Origin: Peristeroidobacter soli
Lineage (GTDB): Bacteria > Pseudomonadota > Gammaproteobacteria > Steroidobacterales > Steroidobacteraceae
Length of the DNA: 64,000 nucleotides
Direction of reading: 5' to 3'
NCBI RefSeq assembly: GCF_004138485.1
Contig: NZ_RYEV01000004.1
Coordinates: 432,803-496,802, forward strand
The translations under genes and the position numbers were made by a program. Below, in pieces: positions 9,011-18,558 of the stretch (position 1 is its first letter; each line of letters begins with the position of its first letter). A model generated the notes under the pieces. It was given only the letters and a program-made list of their open reading frames with translations. It ran no database searches and was not told the origin of the DNA.

Positions 9011-10657
9011 CTAGCCGCGCCAGCGGGCCACATGCTCCAACAGATTCTTCAACGACGCCTCCGCCCCCACCGCCGCGTCCGCCGGCTTCTCCAGCGCTGG
9101 GGCGAGCGATTCCGCCAGCTTCTTGCCCAGCTCCACGCCCCATTGGTCGAACGCGTTGATGCCCCAGATCACGCTCTGCGTGAACACCTTGTGTTCATAC
9201 AAAGAGATCAGCCGGCCCAGCGTCTTCGGCCCGAGGCGCGGGAACAGAATCACCGTGCTCGGCCGGTTGCCCGGATGCAGCTTGTGCGGAATCAGCCGCG
9301 CGATCTCGCTGTCGCTGGTGCCCTTCGCCGCCAGATCCTGGCGCACCTGCGCCTCGGTCTGACCGAACGCGAACGCCTGAGCCTGCGCGAAACAATTCGC
9401 CAGCGCCAGATTCTGCTGTTGCTGGAACGGGCTCGATGCGTTCACCGGCGCGAGCAAATCCAGCGCCACTCGCGCCGTGCCCTGATGCAACAGCTGAAAG
9501 AACGAATGCTGTGCATTCGAGCCCGGCTCGCCCCACAACACCGCGCCGCTGTCGTACGACAACGCCGTGCCTTCCAGCGTCACGCTCTTGCCGTTGGATT
9601 CCATTTCCAACTGCTGCAGATACGCGGGGAAGCGATGCAGCCGCTGGTCATAAGGCAGCACCGCGAGCGAATCCAGGCCGAGGAAATTCCGGTTCCAGAC
9701 GCCGAGCAATCCCATCAGCACCGGCAGATTGTTCTCGAACGGCGCGTTACGGAAGTGCTCATCCATCTCGTGGCCGCCGTCCAGCATCAGCTCGAACTGG
9801 TCCATGCCCAGCGCCAGCGCCACCGACAGCCCCACCGCCGACCACACCGAATAGCGACCGCCCACCCAGTCCCACATCGTAAAGCGGTTTTGTGGCGGAA
9901 TTAAGAAAGCATCCATCGCCTTCGCGTTGGTCGACACGGCGGCAAAGTGCCGCGCCGGCGCGCCCTCGCCCAGGCGATCGACGATCCACTGGCGCGCCAG
10001 TTTCGCGTTGGTGAGCGTTTCCAGCGTCGAGAAGGTCTTCGAGCACACGACGAACAGCGTGCGCGCGGCATCGACTTTCTCCAGCACATCGCCGAGCTGC
10101 ACGCCGTCGATGTTCGAAACACAGTGCAGACGCAGATTGCGATTGCGATATCTCGCCAGCGCCTCGGTCGCCATCACGATGCCCAGATCGGAGCCGCCGA
10201 TGCCGATATTGACGATGTCGGTGAAGGTCTTGCCGGTGTGACCATGAATGCGGCCGCCATGAATGCCTTCGACGAACGCCCGCATCTTCTGCAGGCTGGC
10301 GCGCACTTCAGGCATCACATCCTGTCCGTCGACGAGGACGGGCCGGTCGGAGCGATTGCGCAGCGCCGTGTGCAGCACCGCACGGTTCTCAGTGGTGTTG
10401 ATTTTTTCGCCACTGAACATGGCGTCGATGCGGGCGCGCAAGCCACGCGCGTTCGCGAGTGAGAGCAGCAGACGCAACGTCTCGGCGTCGACACGCTGCC
10501 TGGAGAAATCGAACAGCAGGTTGAGCTCGGAGGTCCGCGAGAACGTCACCGCGCGCTGCGGGTCGTTCGCGAACAGCTCCCGCAGATGCCGACCCCGCAT
10601 GCTCGCAGCGTGAGATTCGAGCGCCTGCCACTCAGGCGTCGTGTTCGCTAGCGTCAT
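9011..10657 (-). CDS. pgi: Glucose-6-phosphate isomerase
   Basis: 548 residues matching phosphoglucose isomerase: FTDIVNIGIGGSDLG (sugar-phosphate loop), FVVCSKTFSTLETLTNA, the active-site segment VGGRYSVWSAVGL and, near the C-terminus, SVIWGINAFDQWGVELGK, which is a family signature. The ATG at 10657 is chosen because AGGAGG lies 8 nt upstream; the frame could be extended by 10 codons without a better ribosome site. It interconverts glucose-6-phosphate and fructose-6-phosphate, supplying both the UDP-glucose and GDP-mannose branches used by the surrounding polysaccharide genes. Confidence 0.97.
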   Translation of the reverse strand: MTLANTTPEWQALESHAASMRGRHLRELFANDPQRAVTFSRTSELNLLFDFSRQRVDAETLRLLLSLANARGLRARIDAMFSGEKINTTENRAVLHTALRNRSDRPVLVDGQDVMPEVRASLQKMRAFVEGIHGGRIHGHTGKTFTDIVNIGIGGSDLGIVMATEALARYRNRNLRLHCVSNIDGVQLGDVLEKVDAARTLFVVCSKTFSTLETLTNAKLARQWIVDRLGEGAPARHFAAVSTNAKAMDAFLIPPQNRFTMWDWVGGRYSVWSAVGLSVALALGMDQFELMLDGGHEMDEHFRNAPFENNLPVLMGLLGVWNRNFLGLDSLAVLPYDQRLHRFPAYLQQLEMESNGKSVTLEGTALSYDSGAVLWGEPGSNAQHSFFQLLHQGTARVALDLLAPVNASSPFQQQQNLALANCFAQAQAFAFGQTEAQVRQDLAAKGTSDSEIARLIPHKLHPGNRPSTVILFPRLGPKTLGRLISLYEHKVFTQSVIWGINAFDQWGVELGKKLAESLAPALEKPADAAVGAEASLKNLLEHVARWRG

Positions 10658-10765
10658 GGGAAAGTCCTCCTGCAGGTAACTCGGCACGGGAATGGTGCCG
10701 GAGGCTACCTCACTGACGGCGCAGGGTGAAGCTTTTATGACGGGGCGTGGGCGCCGCCCACGGGC

Positions 10766-11773
10766 CTACTTGCCGTAGTAGCCCACGTACCACTCGATGA
10801 AGCGACGCACGCCCTCTTCCACCGGGGTCGCCGGCCTGTAGCCCACGTCCTGCACCAGATCGTCCACATCGGCCGAGGTGTCGGGCACGTCACCCGCCTG
10901 CAGCGGCAACAGGTTCTTGATGGCCTTCTTGCCGAGGTTGGTCTCGATGCACTCGATGTACTTCATCAGCTCCACCGGCGAGTTGTTGCCGATGTTGTAG
11001 AGCCGGTACGGTGCCTTGCTGGTGGCCGGATCCGGCGCATCGCTGTTCCAATCGGGATTCGGCTTGGCCGGACGATCCATGGCCCGCACCACGCCCTGCG
11101 CGATGTCGTCGACGTACGTGAAATCGCGGCGATGGTTGCCGTAGTTGAAGACGTCGATGGGCTTGCCGGCCAGGATGTTCTTGGTGAAAAGAAACAACGC
11201 CATGTCCGGACGGCCCCACGGGCCGTATACCGTAAAGAAGCGCAGGCCCGTGACGGGCAGGTTGTAGAGATGCGCGTAGGTGTGCGCCATCAGCTCGTTC
11301 GCCTTCTTGGTCGCGGCGTAGAACGACAAGGGATGATCGACGTTCTGATGCACCGAGAACGGCATCTTCGTATTCGCGCCGTACACCGAGCTGGTCGATG
11401 CATACACCAGATGCTCGACGCCGTTGTGCCGGCAGCCTTCCAGGATGTTCGCGAAGCCGACCACGTTGCTGTCGATGTAGGCCAGCGGGTTCTGAATCGA
11501 ATAACGCACGCCGGCCTGCGCGGCCAGGTGAATCACGCGCTGAAACTTCTCCTGCTTGAACAGCGTGGCCATGCCCTCGCGATCGGCCACGTCCATTTTC
11601 ACGAACCGGAAGTTGGGAAACTTCTGCAGGATCGCCAGCCGCGCCTGCTTCAACGTCACATCGTAGTAGTCGTTGAGATTGTCCAGACCGACGACCTCGT
11701 CGCCGCGCGCGAGCAGGATCTGGGCCGTGGTGAAACCGATGAATCCGGCGGCGCCGGTCAGAAGCAATTTCAT
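10766..11773 (-). CDS. capI: UDP-glucuronate 4-epimerase-like NAD-dependent epimerase (CapI type)
   Basis: 335 residues of the extended SDR family. It starts with [20 protein letters not shown], followed by the CapI-like stretch [16 protein letters not shown]. The catalytic Y-x3-K is YAATK, after [14 protein letters not shown]. CapI enzymes convert UDP-glucuronate to UDP-galacturonate. The nearby TviB-type dehydrogenase could supply a uronate substrate. The frame is open 24 codons upstream, but that part translates the 5' repeat region and is not conserved-looking, so the ATG at 11773 is used. A GC-rich hairpin (10746-10762) follows the stop without a U-tract. Confidence 0.88.
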   Translation of the reverse strand: MKLLLTGAAGFIGFTTAQILLARGDEVVGLDNLNDYYDVTLKQARLAILQKFPNFRFVKMDVADREGMATLFKQEKFQRVIHLAAQAGVRYSIQNPLAYIDSNVVGFANILEGCRHNGVEHLVYASTSSVYGANTKMPFSVHQNVDHPLSFYAATKKANELMAHTYAHLYNLPVTGLRFFTVYGPWGRPDMALFLFTKNILAGKPIDVFNYGNHRRDFTYVDDIAQGVVRAMDRPAKPNPDWNSDAPDPATSKAPYRLYNIGNNSPVELMKYIECIETNLGKKAIKNLLPLQAGDVPDTSADVDDLVQDVGYRPATPVEEGVRRFIEWYVGYYGK

Positions 11774-11781
11774 ATGCGGTT

Positions 11782-11802
11782 GGCGGTTAGCGGTTGGCGG
11801 TT
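11782..11802. repeat. Left 21-bp inverted repeat flanking the four-helix-bundle gene
   Basis: This 21-bp arm begins GGCGGTTAGCGGTTGG and is the exact reverse complement of 12281-12301. It lies within a longer array of GCGGTTG/GCGGTTA heptamers (about 11776-11805), so it may form a strong hairpin with the right arm or mark an insertion boundary. Confidence 0.85.
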
Positions 11803-11882
11803 GGCAAAAGACAGCGAATAACTCGGCGAACGGCCAATTTTTCAATCAACCGGGCCACGGCGACACACGTACCCTGGCACCT

Positions 11883-12296
11883 ATGGACAAAATCATCAGC
11901 CACAAGGATCTGGTCGTATGGCAAAAATCGATCGCGTTGGCGTGCAAAGTGTACGCCTCGACCAGCGCCCTTCCCAGGGAAGAACGCTATGGCTTGCAAA
12001 GTCAGCTCAGGCGCGCTGCGGTCTCCATATCGAGCAACGTTGCCGAAGGATCCGCACGACGAAGTCGCGCAGAATTCATTCAGTTCCTGCATATCGCACG
12101 AGGCTCACTTGCGGAGCTCGAGAGCACCTATACGATTGCAGCCCGGCTGGCCCTGATCAGCGACGCGGCGGCGACCCTGGAACAAATTGCCGAGGTGGCC
12201 CGCCTGCTCAACGGTTTGATACGGAGCCTGGTTTCGTCGAGTCAGACGGCGCACGCCAAAGCCTGCGCCCACCAACCACAAACCGCCAACCGCTAA
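11883..12296 (+). CDS. Four-helix-bundle protein (23S rRNA intervening-sequence / S23 family)
   Basis: 137 residues starting MDKIISHKDLVVWQKSIALA, the usual opening of the four helix bundle family (H+DL.VWQ+a..La). Conserved blocks LRRAAVSISSNVAEGSARR and EFIQFLHIARGSLAELES are present. Family members occur inside 23S rRNA intervening sequences and as solitary chromosomal genes; the molecular role is unsettled, though the related Avd protein is an accessory of diversity-generating retroelements. No reverse transcriptase or variable repeat was seen here. It is the only plus-strand gene inside the polysaccharide cluster. The last codons (QTANR) are encoded by the right inverted repeat. Confidence 0.88.
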   Translation: MDKIISHKDLVVWQKSIALACKVYASTSALPREERYGLQSQLRRAAVSISSNVAEGSARRSRAEFIQFLHIARGSLAELESTYTIAARLALISDAAATLEQIAEVARLLNGLIRSLVSSSQTAHAKACAHQPQTANR

Positions 12297-12301
12297 CCGC
12301 C
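12281..12301. repeat. Right 21-bp inverted repeat flanking the four-helix-bundle gene
   Basis: Exact reverse complement of 11782-11802. It contains the TAA stop of the four-helix-bundle gene (12294-12296) and ends 1 bp before the tviB-like stop codon at 12302, so both neighbouring genes abut the repeat. Confidence 0.85.
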
Positions 12302-13585
12302 TCAGAGCCGGCCGTCGACCTCGTCGGCATCGAACACATACTTGATGTCGTACAACACATGCGGCTTCTTCGCGAACGAGCGGATCTCATCGATCCCCAT
12401 CTCGCGGAACTGCTTGTGTGCGACCGCCATCACGATCGCGTCGTACTTGCCCGCGGCCGGCTTGCGGATCGGCTTGATGCCGTACTCGTGCTCGCACTCC
12501 TCGGCGTCGATCCACGGATCGAACACATCGACCTTGGCGCCGAACTTCTTCAGCTCGCCCACCACGTCGGCGACCTTTGAATTACGCAGGTCGGGGCAGT
12601 TCTCCTTGAACGTCAGCCCCATCATCAGAATGCGCGAGCCATTCACGTGGATGCGCTTCTTGATCATGAGCTGCGCGATGCGCTCGGCGACGTAGATCGC
12701 CATGTTGTCGTTGATGCGACGGCCGGCCAGGATCATTTCGGGGTGATAACCGATCTCCTGCGCCTTGTGCGTCAGGTAGTACGGATCCACGCCGATGCAA
12801 TGACCGCCGACCAGGCCCGGGCGGAACGGCAGGAAGTTCCATTTGGTTCCGGCGGCTTCCAGCACTTCCTCGGTATCGATGCCGAGGCGGTTGAAGATCA
12901 GCGCCAGCTCGTTGATCAGCGCGATGTTCACGTCGCGCTGCGTGTTCTCGATGACCTTGGCGGCTTCGGCGACGCGAATGCTGGAAGCCTTGTGCGTGCC
13001 CGCCTTGACGATGCTGCCGTAGAGCGCGTCGACGAAGCTGGCCACCTCGGGCGTCGAGCCGGAGGTGATTTTCTTGATGGTGGTCAGACGATGCGTCTTG
13101 TCGCCCGGGTTGATGCGCTCGGGGCTGTAGCCGGCGAAGAAATCCTTGTTGAAAGTCAGGCCGGACAGACGCTCCAGGATGGGCACCGCCACTTCCTCGG
13201 TGCAGCCGGGGTACACGGTGGATTCGAACACCACGATGTCGCCCTTCTTCAGCACCTGGCCGATCAGCTCGCTGGCCTTCTCGATGGGCGTCAGGTCCGG
13301 ACGCTTGTAGCTGTCGATCGGCGTCGGCACCGTGACGATGTAAACCTGGCACGGTTTCAGATCTTTCAAATTCGTGGTGTACGTGAGGCGCTTGGCCGAT
13401 TTGAGCTCCGCAGGCTCCACTTCCAGGGTGCTGTCCTTGCCCTTCTTCAACTCGGCGACGCGCGCCGCCTTGATGTCGAAGCCAACCGTGTTGAAGGACT
13501 TGCCGAACTCCACCGCCAGCGGCAGCCCGACATAGCCGAGACCGATCACGCCGAGCTTGCAATCGCGCAGACTGAATTGAGACAT
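12302..13585 (-). CDS. tviB: Nucleotide-sugar dehydrogenase, TviB/WbpO-like
   Basis: 427 residues of the UDP-glucose/GDP-mannose dehydrogenase superfamily. Near the N-terminus, [19 protein letters not shown] binds NAD. The catalytic cysteine is in [21 protein letters not shown], and the C-terminal domain has [19 protein letters not shown]. The opening and the [13 protein letters not shown] block resemble TviB/WbpO/CapL enzymes, which oxidise UDP-N-acetylhexosamines to the uronic acid, rather than classic UDP-glucose dehydrogenase. The ATG at 13585 begins the conserved sequence; 18 upstream codons are open but do not look conserved. It probably supplies an acidic sugar for the polymer. Confidence 0.9.
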   Translation of the reverse strand: MSQFSLRDCKLGVIGLGYVGLPLAVEFGKSFNTVGFDIKAARVAELKKGKDSTLEVEPAELKSAKRLTYTTNLKDLKPCQVYIVTVPTPIDSYKRPDLTPIEKASELIGQVLKKGDIVVFESTVYPGCTEEVAVPILERLSGLTFNKDFFAGYSPERINPGDKTHRLTTIKKITSGSTPEVASFVDALYGSIVKAGTHKASSIRVAEAAKVIENTQRDVNIALINELALIFNRLGIDTEEVLEAAGTKWNFLPFRPGLVGGHCIGVDPYYLTHKAQEIGYHPEMILAGRRINDNMAIYVAERIAQLMIKKRIHVNGSRILMMGLTFKENCPDLRNSKVADVVGELKKFGAKVDVFDPWIDAEECEHEYGIKPIRKPAAGKYDAIVMAVAHKQFREMGIDEIRSFAKKPHVLYDIKYVFDADEVDGRL

Positions 13586-13717
13586 AACTGTCCGGGGTGT
13601 AACCGAAGGGGTTGATCGCAAAGGGCGCAAGAATGCCACAGAACCGGAGTCAAAATAGAGACATAGGTCTAAAGGACGCTGATCGCACCGGCGCCCGGAA
13701 CACTGTCGGATTGCTTG

Positions 13718-15217
13718 TCAAAGCAAGGTCAGCACGGCCCAGAGACCGCTCAGGGTCAAGGTGAAGGTGTAGGGCAACGCCATCCAGACCATCCTTCCAT
13801 AGGACAGCCGGATCAGCGGTGCCACCGCCGAGGTCAGCAGGAACAGCAGCGCCGCCTGGCCATTGGGCGTGGCGATGCTCGGAATATTGGTCCCCGTATT
13901 GATGGCCACCGCCAGCCGGCCGAACTCCGGCGCGGTGATCGTGCCCTCCAGAAAGGCGGCCTTCACTTCCGTGATGTAGATCGTGGCCACGAACACATTG
14001 TCGCTGACCGCGGACAACAGGCCGCTGGCCAGGTAGAAGATCGCCGCCCTCGTCTCCCCCGGCTGCTGTAGCGCCCAGCCGATCACCGGCTCGAACAAAT
14101 GCTGATCGTGGATTTGCGCCACGATGACGAAGAACACGACGATCAGCGCGGTGAACGGCAAGGCCGCCTCGAACGCCTTGCCCAAGCGCTGTTCCTCGGT
14201 CACGCCGGTGAACGCCGTTGCCAGAACGATCACCAGCAGGCCGATCAGCCCGACCGCCGCGAGGTGGAGCGCCAGTGCGAACACCAGAATCAATGCCGTG
14301 ATGGCCTGCACCACGATGATGGCCATATCGCGCTGCGTGCGATGCGCCTGCTGTTGCTGATCGTAGGCTTCGAGCACGTGACGAACTGCATCCGGCAGGC
14401 GCGTGCCGTAGCCGAACCATTTCATGTGCTCGATCAGCACACAGGTGACGATGCCGACCACGAACACCGGCAGCGCGACCGGCGCGACCTGCGAGAAGAA
14501 CTCCACGAAATTCCAACCGGCCTGCTCGGCGACCAGCACGTTCTGCGGCTGCCCCACCGGCGTCATCACGCCACCGAGGACGGTGCCCGCCCCCGCGTGC
14601 ATCAACAGCCCTCGCAGCACCGCGCGAAACGCATCCAGATCCGATCGATGCAACTCACCGACGTGCTCATCGGCGGAGCTGTCGTGCGGATCGTGATGAG
14701 ACTTGCCGGAGGCGACCTTGTGATAAACCTCGTAGAAGCCCATCGCGACCGTGATGACGACCGCGAGCACGGTGAGCGCATCGAGAAATGCCGCGAGTAC
14801 CGCCGGCACCAGGCAGAACAAGAAGGCCAGCCACAGATTCGAGCGCACCCTCAGCAGCAGCTTGGTGAAACAGAACACCAGCATCTCTTTCAGGAAGTAG
14901 ATGCCGGCCACCATGAAGATCAGCAGCAGGATGATGGGGAACGCGGTGAGCGTGTGCTGATACACCGAGTCGGAGTGCGTCAGCCCGAGCAGCACCGCTT
15001 CCAGCGCCAGCAGACCGCCGGGCTGCAACGGATAGCACTTCAGCGCCATCGCCAGCGTAAAAATGAACTGCAGCAGGATGAGCCACGCGGCGACCGTCGC
15101 GCCGTGCGCGCCACCCAACCACACCACCAGCGGGTTGAGCAGCAAGAAAGCGACGATGGTCAGCTTGTACCAGCGCGGCGCATGTCCCAGGAACAGATTG
15201 CGAAACGCGTGCAGCAT
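13718..15217 (-). CDS. nhaB: Na+/H+ antiporter NhaB
   Basis: 499 residues, highly hydrophobic, with about twelve membrane segments. The opening (LGHAPRWYKLTIVAFLLLNP) and the block AAFLDALTVLAVVITVAMGFY are characteristic of NhaB, which exchanges sodium for protons at the inner membrane. The stretch GGVMTPVGQPQNVLVAEQ is also typical. It lies 13 bp downstream of dnaQ on the same strand, so some read-through is likely. No role in the polysaccharide locus is implied. Confidence 0.95.
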   Translation of the reverse strand: MLHAFRNLFLGHAPRWYKLTIVAFLLLNPLVVWLGGAHGATVAAWLILLQFIFTLAMALKCYPLQPGGLLALEAVLLGLTHSDSVYQHTLTAFPIILLLIFMVAGIYFLKEMLVFCFTKLLLRVRSNLWLAFLFCLVPAVLAAFLDALTVLAVVITVAMGFYEVYHKVASGKSHHDPHDSSADEHVGELHRSDLDAFRAVLRGLLMHAGAGTVLGGVMTPVGQPQNVLVAEQAGWNFVEFFSQVAPVALPVFVVGIVTCVLIEHMKWFGYGTRLPDAVRHVLEAYDQQQQAHRTQRDMAIIVVQAITALILVFALALHLAAVGLIGLLVIVLATAFTGVTEEQRLGKAFEAALPFTALIVVFFVIVAQIHDQHLFEPVIGWALQQPGETRAAIFYLASGLLSAVSDNVFVATIYITEVKAAFLEGTITAPEFGRLAVAINTGTNIPSIATPNGQAALLFLLTSAVAPLIRLSYGRMVWMALPYTFTLTLSGLWAVLTLL

Positions 15218-15230
15218 GAGCCGTCGCGGA

Positions 15231-16004
15231 TCAGGCCATGGCCGCCGCGGGTTGCGCCGCTGCGGGCACCGGCGCCGGTGGGATTTCAGGCAACGCCAAT
15301 TGTTTGAACAGCGTCTTGCCGCCGCTGCTCTTGTCGATTGTCGTCAGCATGCGCTCGTGCGCGACCAATTCCTCCTCGGTCGCCCGCAGGACACGCAGCA
15401 CGCCTCGAGGCCGCATGACCACAGCGACCGGCTCGAATCCGACATCCTTGCTGGCTGCAGTTTCCTCGCCGAGGATCAGCGCGGTCTGGCCACCGGTCAT
15501 CGCCAGATAGACTTCGAGCAGGATCTGCGCGTCGAGCAACGCGCCGTGCAGCTCGCGATGCGAGTTGTCGATTTCGTAGCGTTTACACAGGGCGTCCAGG
15601 CTGTTGCGCTGACCCGGATGCATCTGGCGCGCGAGCGGCAACGTGTCGATGACGTTGCAGAGCTTGCGGGTCTGTCGCGGCGGCCCCGGCAGACGCTTGA
15701 ACTCGGCGTCGAGGAAGGCCAGGTCGAACGCCGCGTTGTGAATGATCAGCTCGGCGCCGCTGATGAACTCGATCAGCTCATCGACCACGTCGGCGAAGCG
15801 CGGCTGCTGCGCCAGGAATTCGTTGGTCAGGCCGTGCACCTGGATGGCGCCGCGATCCACTTCGCGATCCGGCCGCAGATAGCGATGGAAGGTGCGACCG
15901 GTCTTGCGCCGGTTCATCATTTCGACGCAGCCGATTTCGATGATGCGGTGGCCCTGCTCGGGCTCGAGGCCGGTGGTTTCCGTATCGAGGATGATTTGAC
16001 GCAT
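15231..16004 (-). CDS. dnaQ: DNA polymerase III epsilon subunit (3'-5' proofreading exonuclease)
   Basis: 257 residues. The DEDDh nuclease motifs are visible: ILDTETTGLEPEQGHRI (Exo I, catalytic Asp and Glu), HNAAFDLAFLDAE (Exo II) and HGALLDAQILLEVY (Exo III). The residues after the nuclease core correspond to the tail that binds the polymerase alpha subunit. It follows the aminotransferase gene by 6 bp. In many gammaproteobacteria dnaQ sits next to rnhA; here an aminotransferase separates them. Confidence 0.96.
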   Translation of the reverse strand: MRQIILDTETTGLEPEQGHRIIEIGCVEMMNRRKTGRTFHRYLRPDREVDRGAIQVHGLTNEFLAQQPRFADVVDELIEFISGAELIIHNAAFDLAFLDAEFKRLPGPPRQTRKLCNVIDTLPLARQMHPGQRNSLDALCKRYEIDNSHRELHGALLDAQILLEVYLAMTGGQTALILGEETAASKDVGFEPVAVVMRPRGVLRVLRATEEELVAHERMLTTIDKSSGGKTLFKQLALPEIPPAPVPAAAQPAAAMA

Positions 16005-16010
16005 CAGCCG

Positions 16011-17135
16011 TTAGCCCAACACCGATTCCTTGAGCGCGTTCACGACTTCCACCTGCTGTGCTTCGGTCAGATACGGGTGCATGGGCAAACTGATCACTCG
16101 GTTGCCGACGGCTTCGGCAACCGGGAACGTGCCTACGCCCTGGCCGAGGCTCGCGAACACGGGCTGCAAATGTAACGGCACGGGGTAATGAACGGCAGTG
16201 GGAACACTACGCGCCTTCATGCCCTGCTCCACCTTGGCCCGATCCGCCACTTCAACCGTGTACTGCGCATAGACGCTCGTGCAGTCGGGCGCGATGTACG
16301 GGGTGACGACCTTGCGCGCAGGATCGCTCTGCTTCGCGAACGCTTCGTCGATCAGCTCGGAGTAACGCGCGCCGATCCTGATCCGGGCGTCGACTTCGTC
16401 CGGGAAGATTTCCATTTTCGCCAGCAACACCGCCGCCTGCAGCGTGTCGAGGCGGCCGTTGATGCCGAGACGCGGATGGTGATAACGACGATCCTGGCCG
16501 TGCACGCGAATCTCGCGCATCAACTTGGCCAGATTGTCGTCGTCGGTGAACAGTGCGCCGCCATCGCCATACGCGCCCAGCGGCTTGGAAGGAAAGAACG
16601 ACGTCGAGCCCACCTCGGAGACCGCGCACGAGCGCTTGCCTTTGTAGCTCGCACCGAAACTCTGCGCCGCGTCCTCGATGACCGGAATGCGATGCTTGCG
16701 CGCGATCGCGTTGATCGAGTCCATATCGGCGCACTGGCCGTACAGCGACACCGGCATGATGGCCTTGGTCTGCGGCGTGATCGCTTGCTCGATCAGCTTC
16801 GGATCGATGTTGTAAGTGCGCGCGTCGATATCGACGTACACCGGCTTCGCGCCGGCCAGCGCGATCATTTCGCCCGTCGCGATGAACGTGAACGGCGAGG
16901 TGATGACTTCATCGCCCGGCCCGATGCCGTACGCCATCAACGCGATCAGCAGCGTGTCCGTGCCGCTCGAGGCACCGATGCAATGTTTCGCGCCGACGTA
17001 TTCGGCAAGCTTGTTCTCGAGCTCGACCGTCTCCGAGCCGAGGATGTACTGGCCGTGCTCCAGCACCGTGCGGATGCGCGCATTGACCGAGTCCTGCACG
17101 CGGCGGTACTGGGTTTTGAGATCGATGAAGTCCAT
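16011..17135 (-). CDS. DegT/DnrJ/EryC1/StrS-family sugar aminotransferase (WbpE-like)
   Basis: 374 residues of the PLP-dependent sugar aminotransferase family. Typical blocks are HCIGASSGTDTLLIALMA (phosphate-binding turn), ITSPFTFIATGEMIALAGA, VIEDAAQSFGASYKGK (Asp contacting PLP) and TSFFPSKPLGAYGDGGALF, containing the PLP-binding lysine. These enzymes transaminate a keto group on a nucleotide sugar; the sequence most resembles WbpE/WlbC-type enzymes acting on 3-keto-uronates, which would fit the TviB-like dehydrogenase nearby. No WbpB-type 3-dehydrogenase is in the window. It is wedged between rnhA and dnaQ. Confidence 0.9.
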   Translation of the reverse strand: MDFIDLKTQYRRVQDSVNARIRTVLEHGQYILGSETVELENKLAEYVGAKHCIGASSGTDTLLIALMAYGIGPGDEVITSPFTFIATGEMIALAGAKPVYVDIDARTYNIDPKLIEQAITPQTKAIMPVSLYGQCADMDSINAIARKHRIPVIEDAAQSFGASYKGKRSCAVSEVGSTSFFPSKPLGAYGDGGALFTDDDNLAKLMREIRVHGQDRRYHHPRLGINGRLDTLQAAVLLAKMEIFPDEVDARIRIGARYSELIDEAFAKQSDPARKVVTPYIAPDCTSVYAQYTVEVADRAKVEQGMKARSVPTAVHYPVPLHLQPVFASLGQGVGTFPVAEAVGNRVISLPMHPYLTEAQQVEVVNALKESVLG

Positions 17136-17214
17136 GGAGAAACCCGGCGGTTGGTCGCAAACTGGCGCGCATGATAGCGCATGGCGCGACGTTGCTGATC
17201 TGCAATGATGCGGG

Positions 17215-17667
17215 TCAGCCGACCGGCTGGCGCGCCAGCATTTCGTCGATGGCTTGGTTCGCCAGCCGATCCGCGCGCTCGTTGCCCGGCACGCCGGCGT
17301 GACCTTTCACCCAATGCCATTCGATCTTGTGCCGCGCGATCTCGCGTTCCAGCGCCTGCCACAGATCGACGTTCTTTACCGGCTTCTTGTCGGCGGTTCG
17401 CCAGTCGCGCAACTTCCACTGCGCCATCCATTCGAGGATGCCTTTGCGCACGTACTGCGAATCGGTGTACAGCGCCACCTCGCAGCCGCGCTTCAACGCC
17501 GCGAGCGCCTGGATCGCCGCGGTCAGCTCCATGCGATTGTTGGTGGTGAGCGGTTCGCTGCCCTTGAGCTCTTTCTCATGGCCGCCCGAGCGCAGGATCG
17601 CGCCCCATCCGCCCGGCCCGGGATTGCCGCGGCAGGCACCGTCGGTATAGATCTCGACTGCGGCCAT
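17215..17667 (-). CDS. rnhA: Ribonuclease HI
   Basis: 150 residues, the full family length. Catalytic acidic residues lie in [32 protein letters not shown] and [12 protein letters not shown], with [19 protein letters not shown] closing the active site. It degrades the RNA strand of RNA-DNA hybrids. It lies 20 bp downstream of the small methyltransferase gene, an arrangement shared with many gammaproteobacteria. Confidence 0.96.
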   Translation of the reverse strand: MAAVEIYTDGACRGNPGPGGWGAILRSGGHEKELKGSEPLTTNNRMELTAAIQALAALKRGCEVALYTDSQYVRKGILEWMAQWKLRDWRTADKKPVKNVDLWQALEREIARHKIEWHWVKGHAGVPGNERADRLANQAIDEMLARQPVG

Positions 17668-17687
17668 TTATTGACAGCGGCGGTGAA

Positions 17688-18437
17688 TCACATGCGATTC
17701 GCGTTGCGCGGCGTGCTCGGCTCGATGAGACCGCCGACCACTTTGGGACGCAACCGCCAGCGCGGACGAATCGGCGTCAGCGTGTACACGCGTTTGCGTG
17801 CCTTGATCAGATAGCCGCCGGCGAACATCGGCCAGAGATAATTGCCGCTGCGCTCGAAAAATCGTTGCGACGACGGCGAGCTCGCACTGAACGGCAAGCT
17901 GAACAGATAACGTCGCGAGTCGACGATCTCGAACCCGAGCAGCTTGAGCCAGTCGCGCAACCGGCCTTCACCGATCATCCGCTCCATGCCGGGCGGAAAT
18001 CCATTCTTCGCGAACCAGTGGCGCAGTCCCCAGCTGGAGAACGGCCGGAAACCGAACACGATCAAATGCCCTTCGCCAGACAGAATGCGTCCCACCTCGC
18101 GCACGATCTCGTGCGGTTCAGGTTCGTATTCCAGGGTGTGCGGTAACAAAACGGCATCGACCGAATCCGACTGAATCGCGAGCGAGTCGGTGCGCGAGCG
18201 AATCGCGGTCGCGGCCCCTGGCGCACGAGCGCCGTGCCAGGCCAGCACTGTTTTGCGTTGAGTACGCGCTTCGGCCATCAAACCATCGTCGTCGCCCCAC
18301 TGGCCGATCTGCAGCAGCTGCCAACCGAACACCTGGGCGAGCGCCTCGCCCGCCAGCTTGCGCTCGAGCGCATAGACCCGCTGACCGAGCGGCGAGCGCA
18401 GCCAGGCTTGCAGGTCGAGGGCGGAGGGTTCGGTCAT
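17688..18437 (-). CDS. Class I SAM-dependent methyltransferase (YafS-like)
   Basis: 249 residues. The central part has the Methyltransf_11 pattern, with a degenerate motif I region and a clear VDAVLLPHTLEYEPEPHEIVREVGRIL block, followed by GHLIVFGFRPFSSWGLRHWF. Its place between gloB (divergent) and rnhA matches YafS-type methyltransferases; the biochemical substrate of that family is unknown to me. The C-terminal stretch SGNYLWPMFAGGYLIKARKR is typical of this subgroup. Confidence 0.85.
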   Translation of the reverse strand: MTEPSALDLQAWLRSPLGQRVYALERKLAGEALAQVFGWQLLQIGQWGDDDGLMAEARTQRKTVLAWHGARAPGAATAIRSRTDSLAIQSDSVDAVLLPHTLEYEPEPHEIVREVGRILSGEGHLIVFGFRPFSSWGLRHWFAKNGFPPGMERMIGEGRLRDWLKLLGFEIVDSRRYLFSLPFSASSPSSQRFFERSGNYLWPMFAGGYLIKARKRVYTLTPIRPRWRLRPKVVGGLIEPSTPRNANRM

Positions 18438-18558
18438 AACGCGAGAATAACGGATCCGCGGCAGCCTGGGTTCGGTACATGGATTAACTCTTGCCGCTCA
18501 GCGACATGGCATGTTTAATACCCCCTGGTACGGTTCTTTCTGGGGTCGGTCCACAACG

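Noticed and set aside
7886-9904. 672-codon plus-strand frame opposite gmd and pgi
   Set aside because: It spans two well-supported genes and their junction in antisense and shows no domain.
10746-10762. GC-rich hairpin CGTGGGC-GCC-GCCCACG after capI, as a terminator
   Set aside because: It has no U-tract on the minus strand and lies between two same-strand genes, so termination is not supported.
11883-12296. Diversity-generating retroelement, because the four-helix-bundle family is related to Avd
   Set aside because: No reverse transcriptase, template repeat or variable C-type lectin gene is present nearby.
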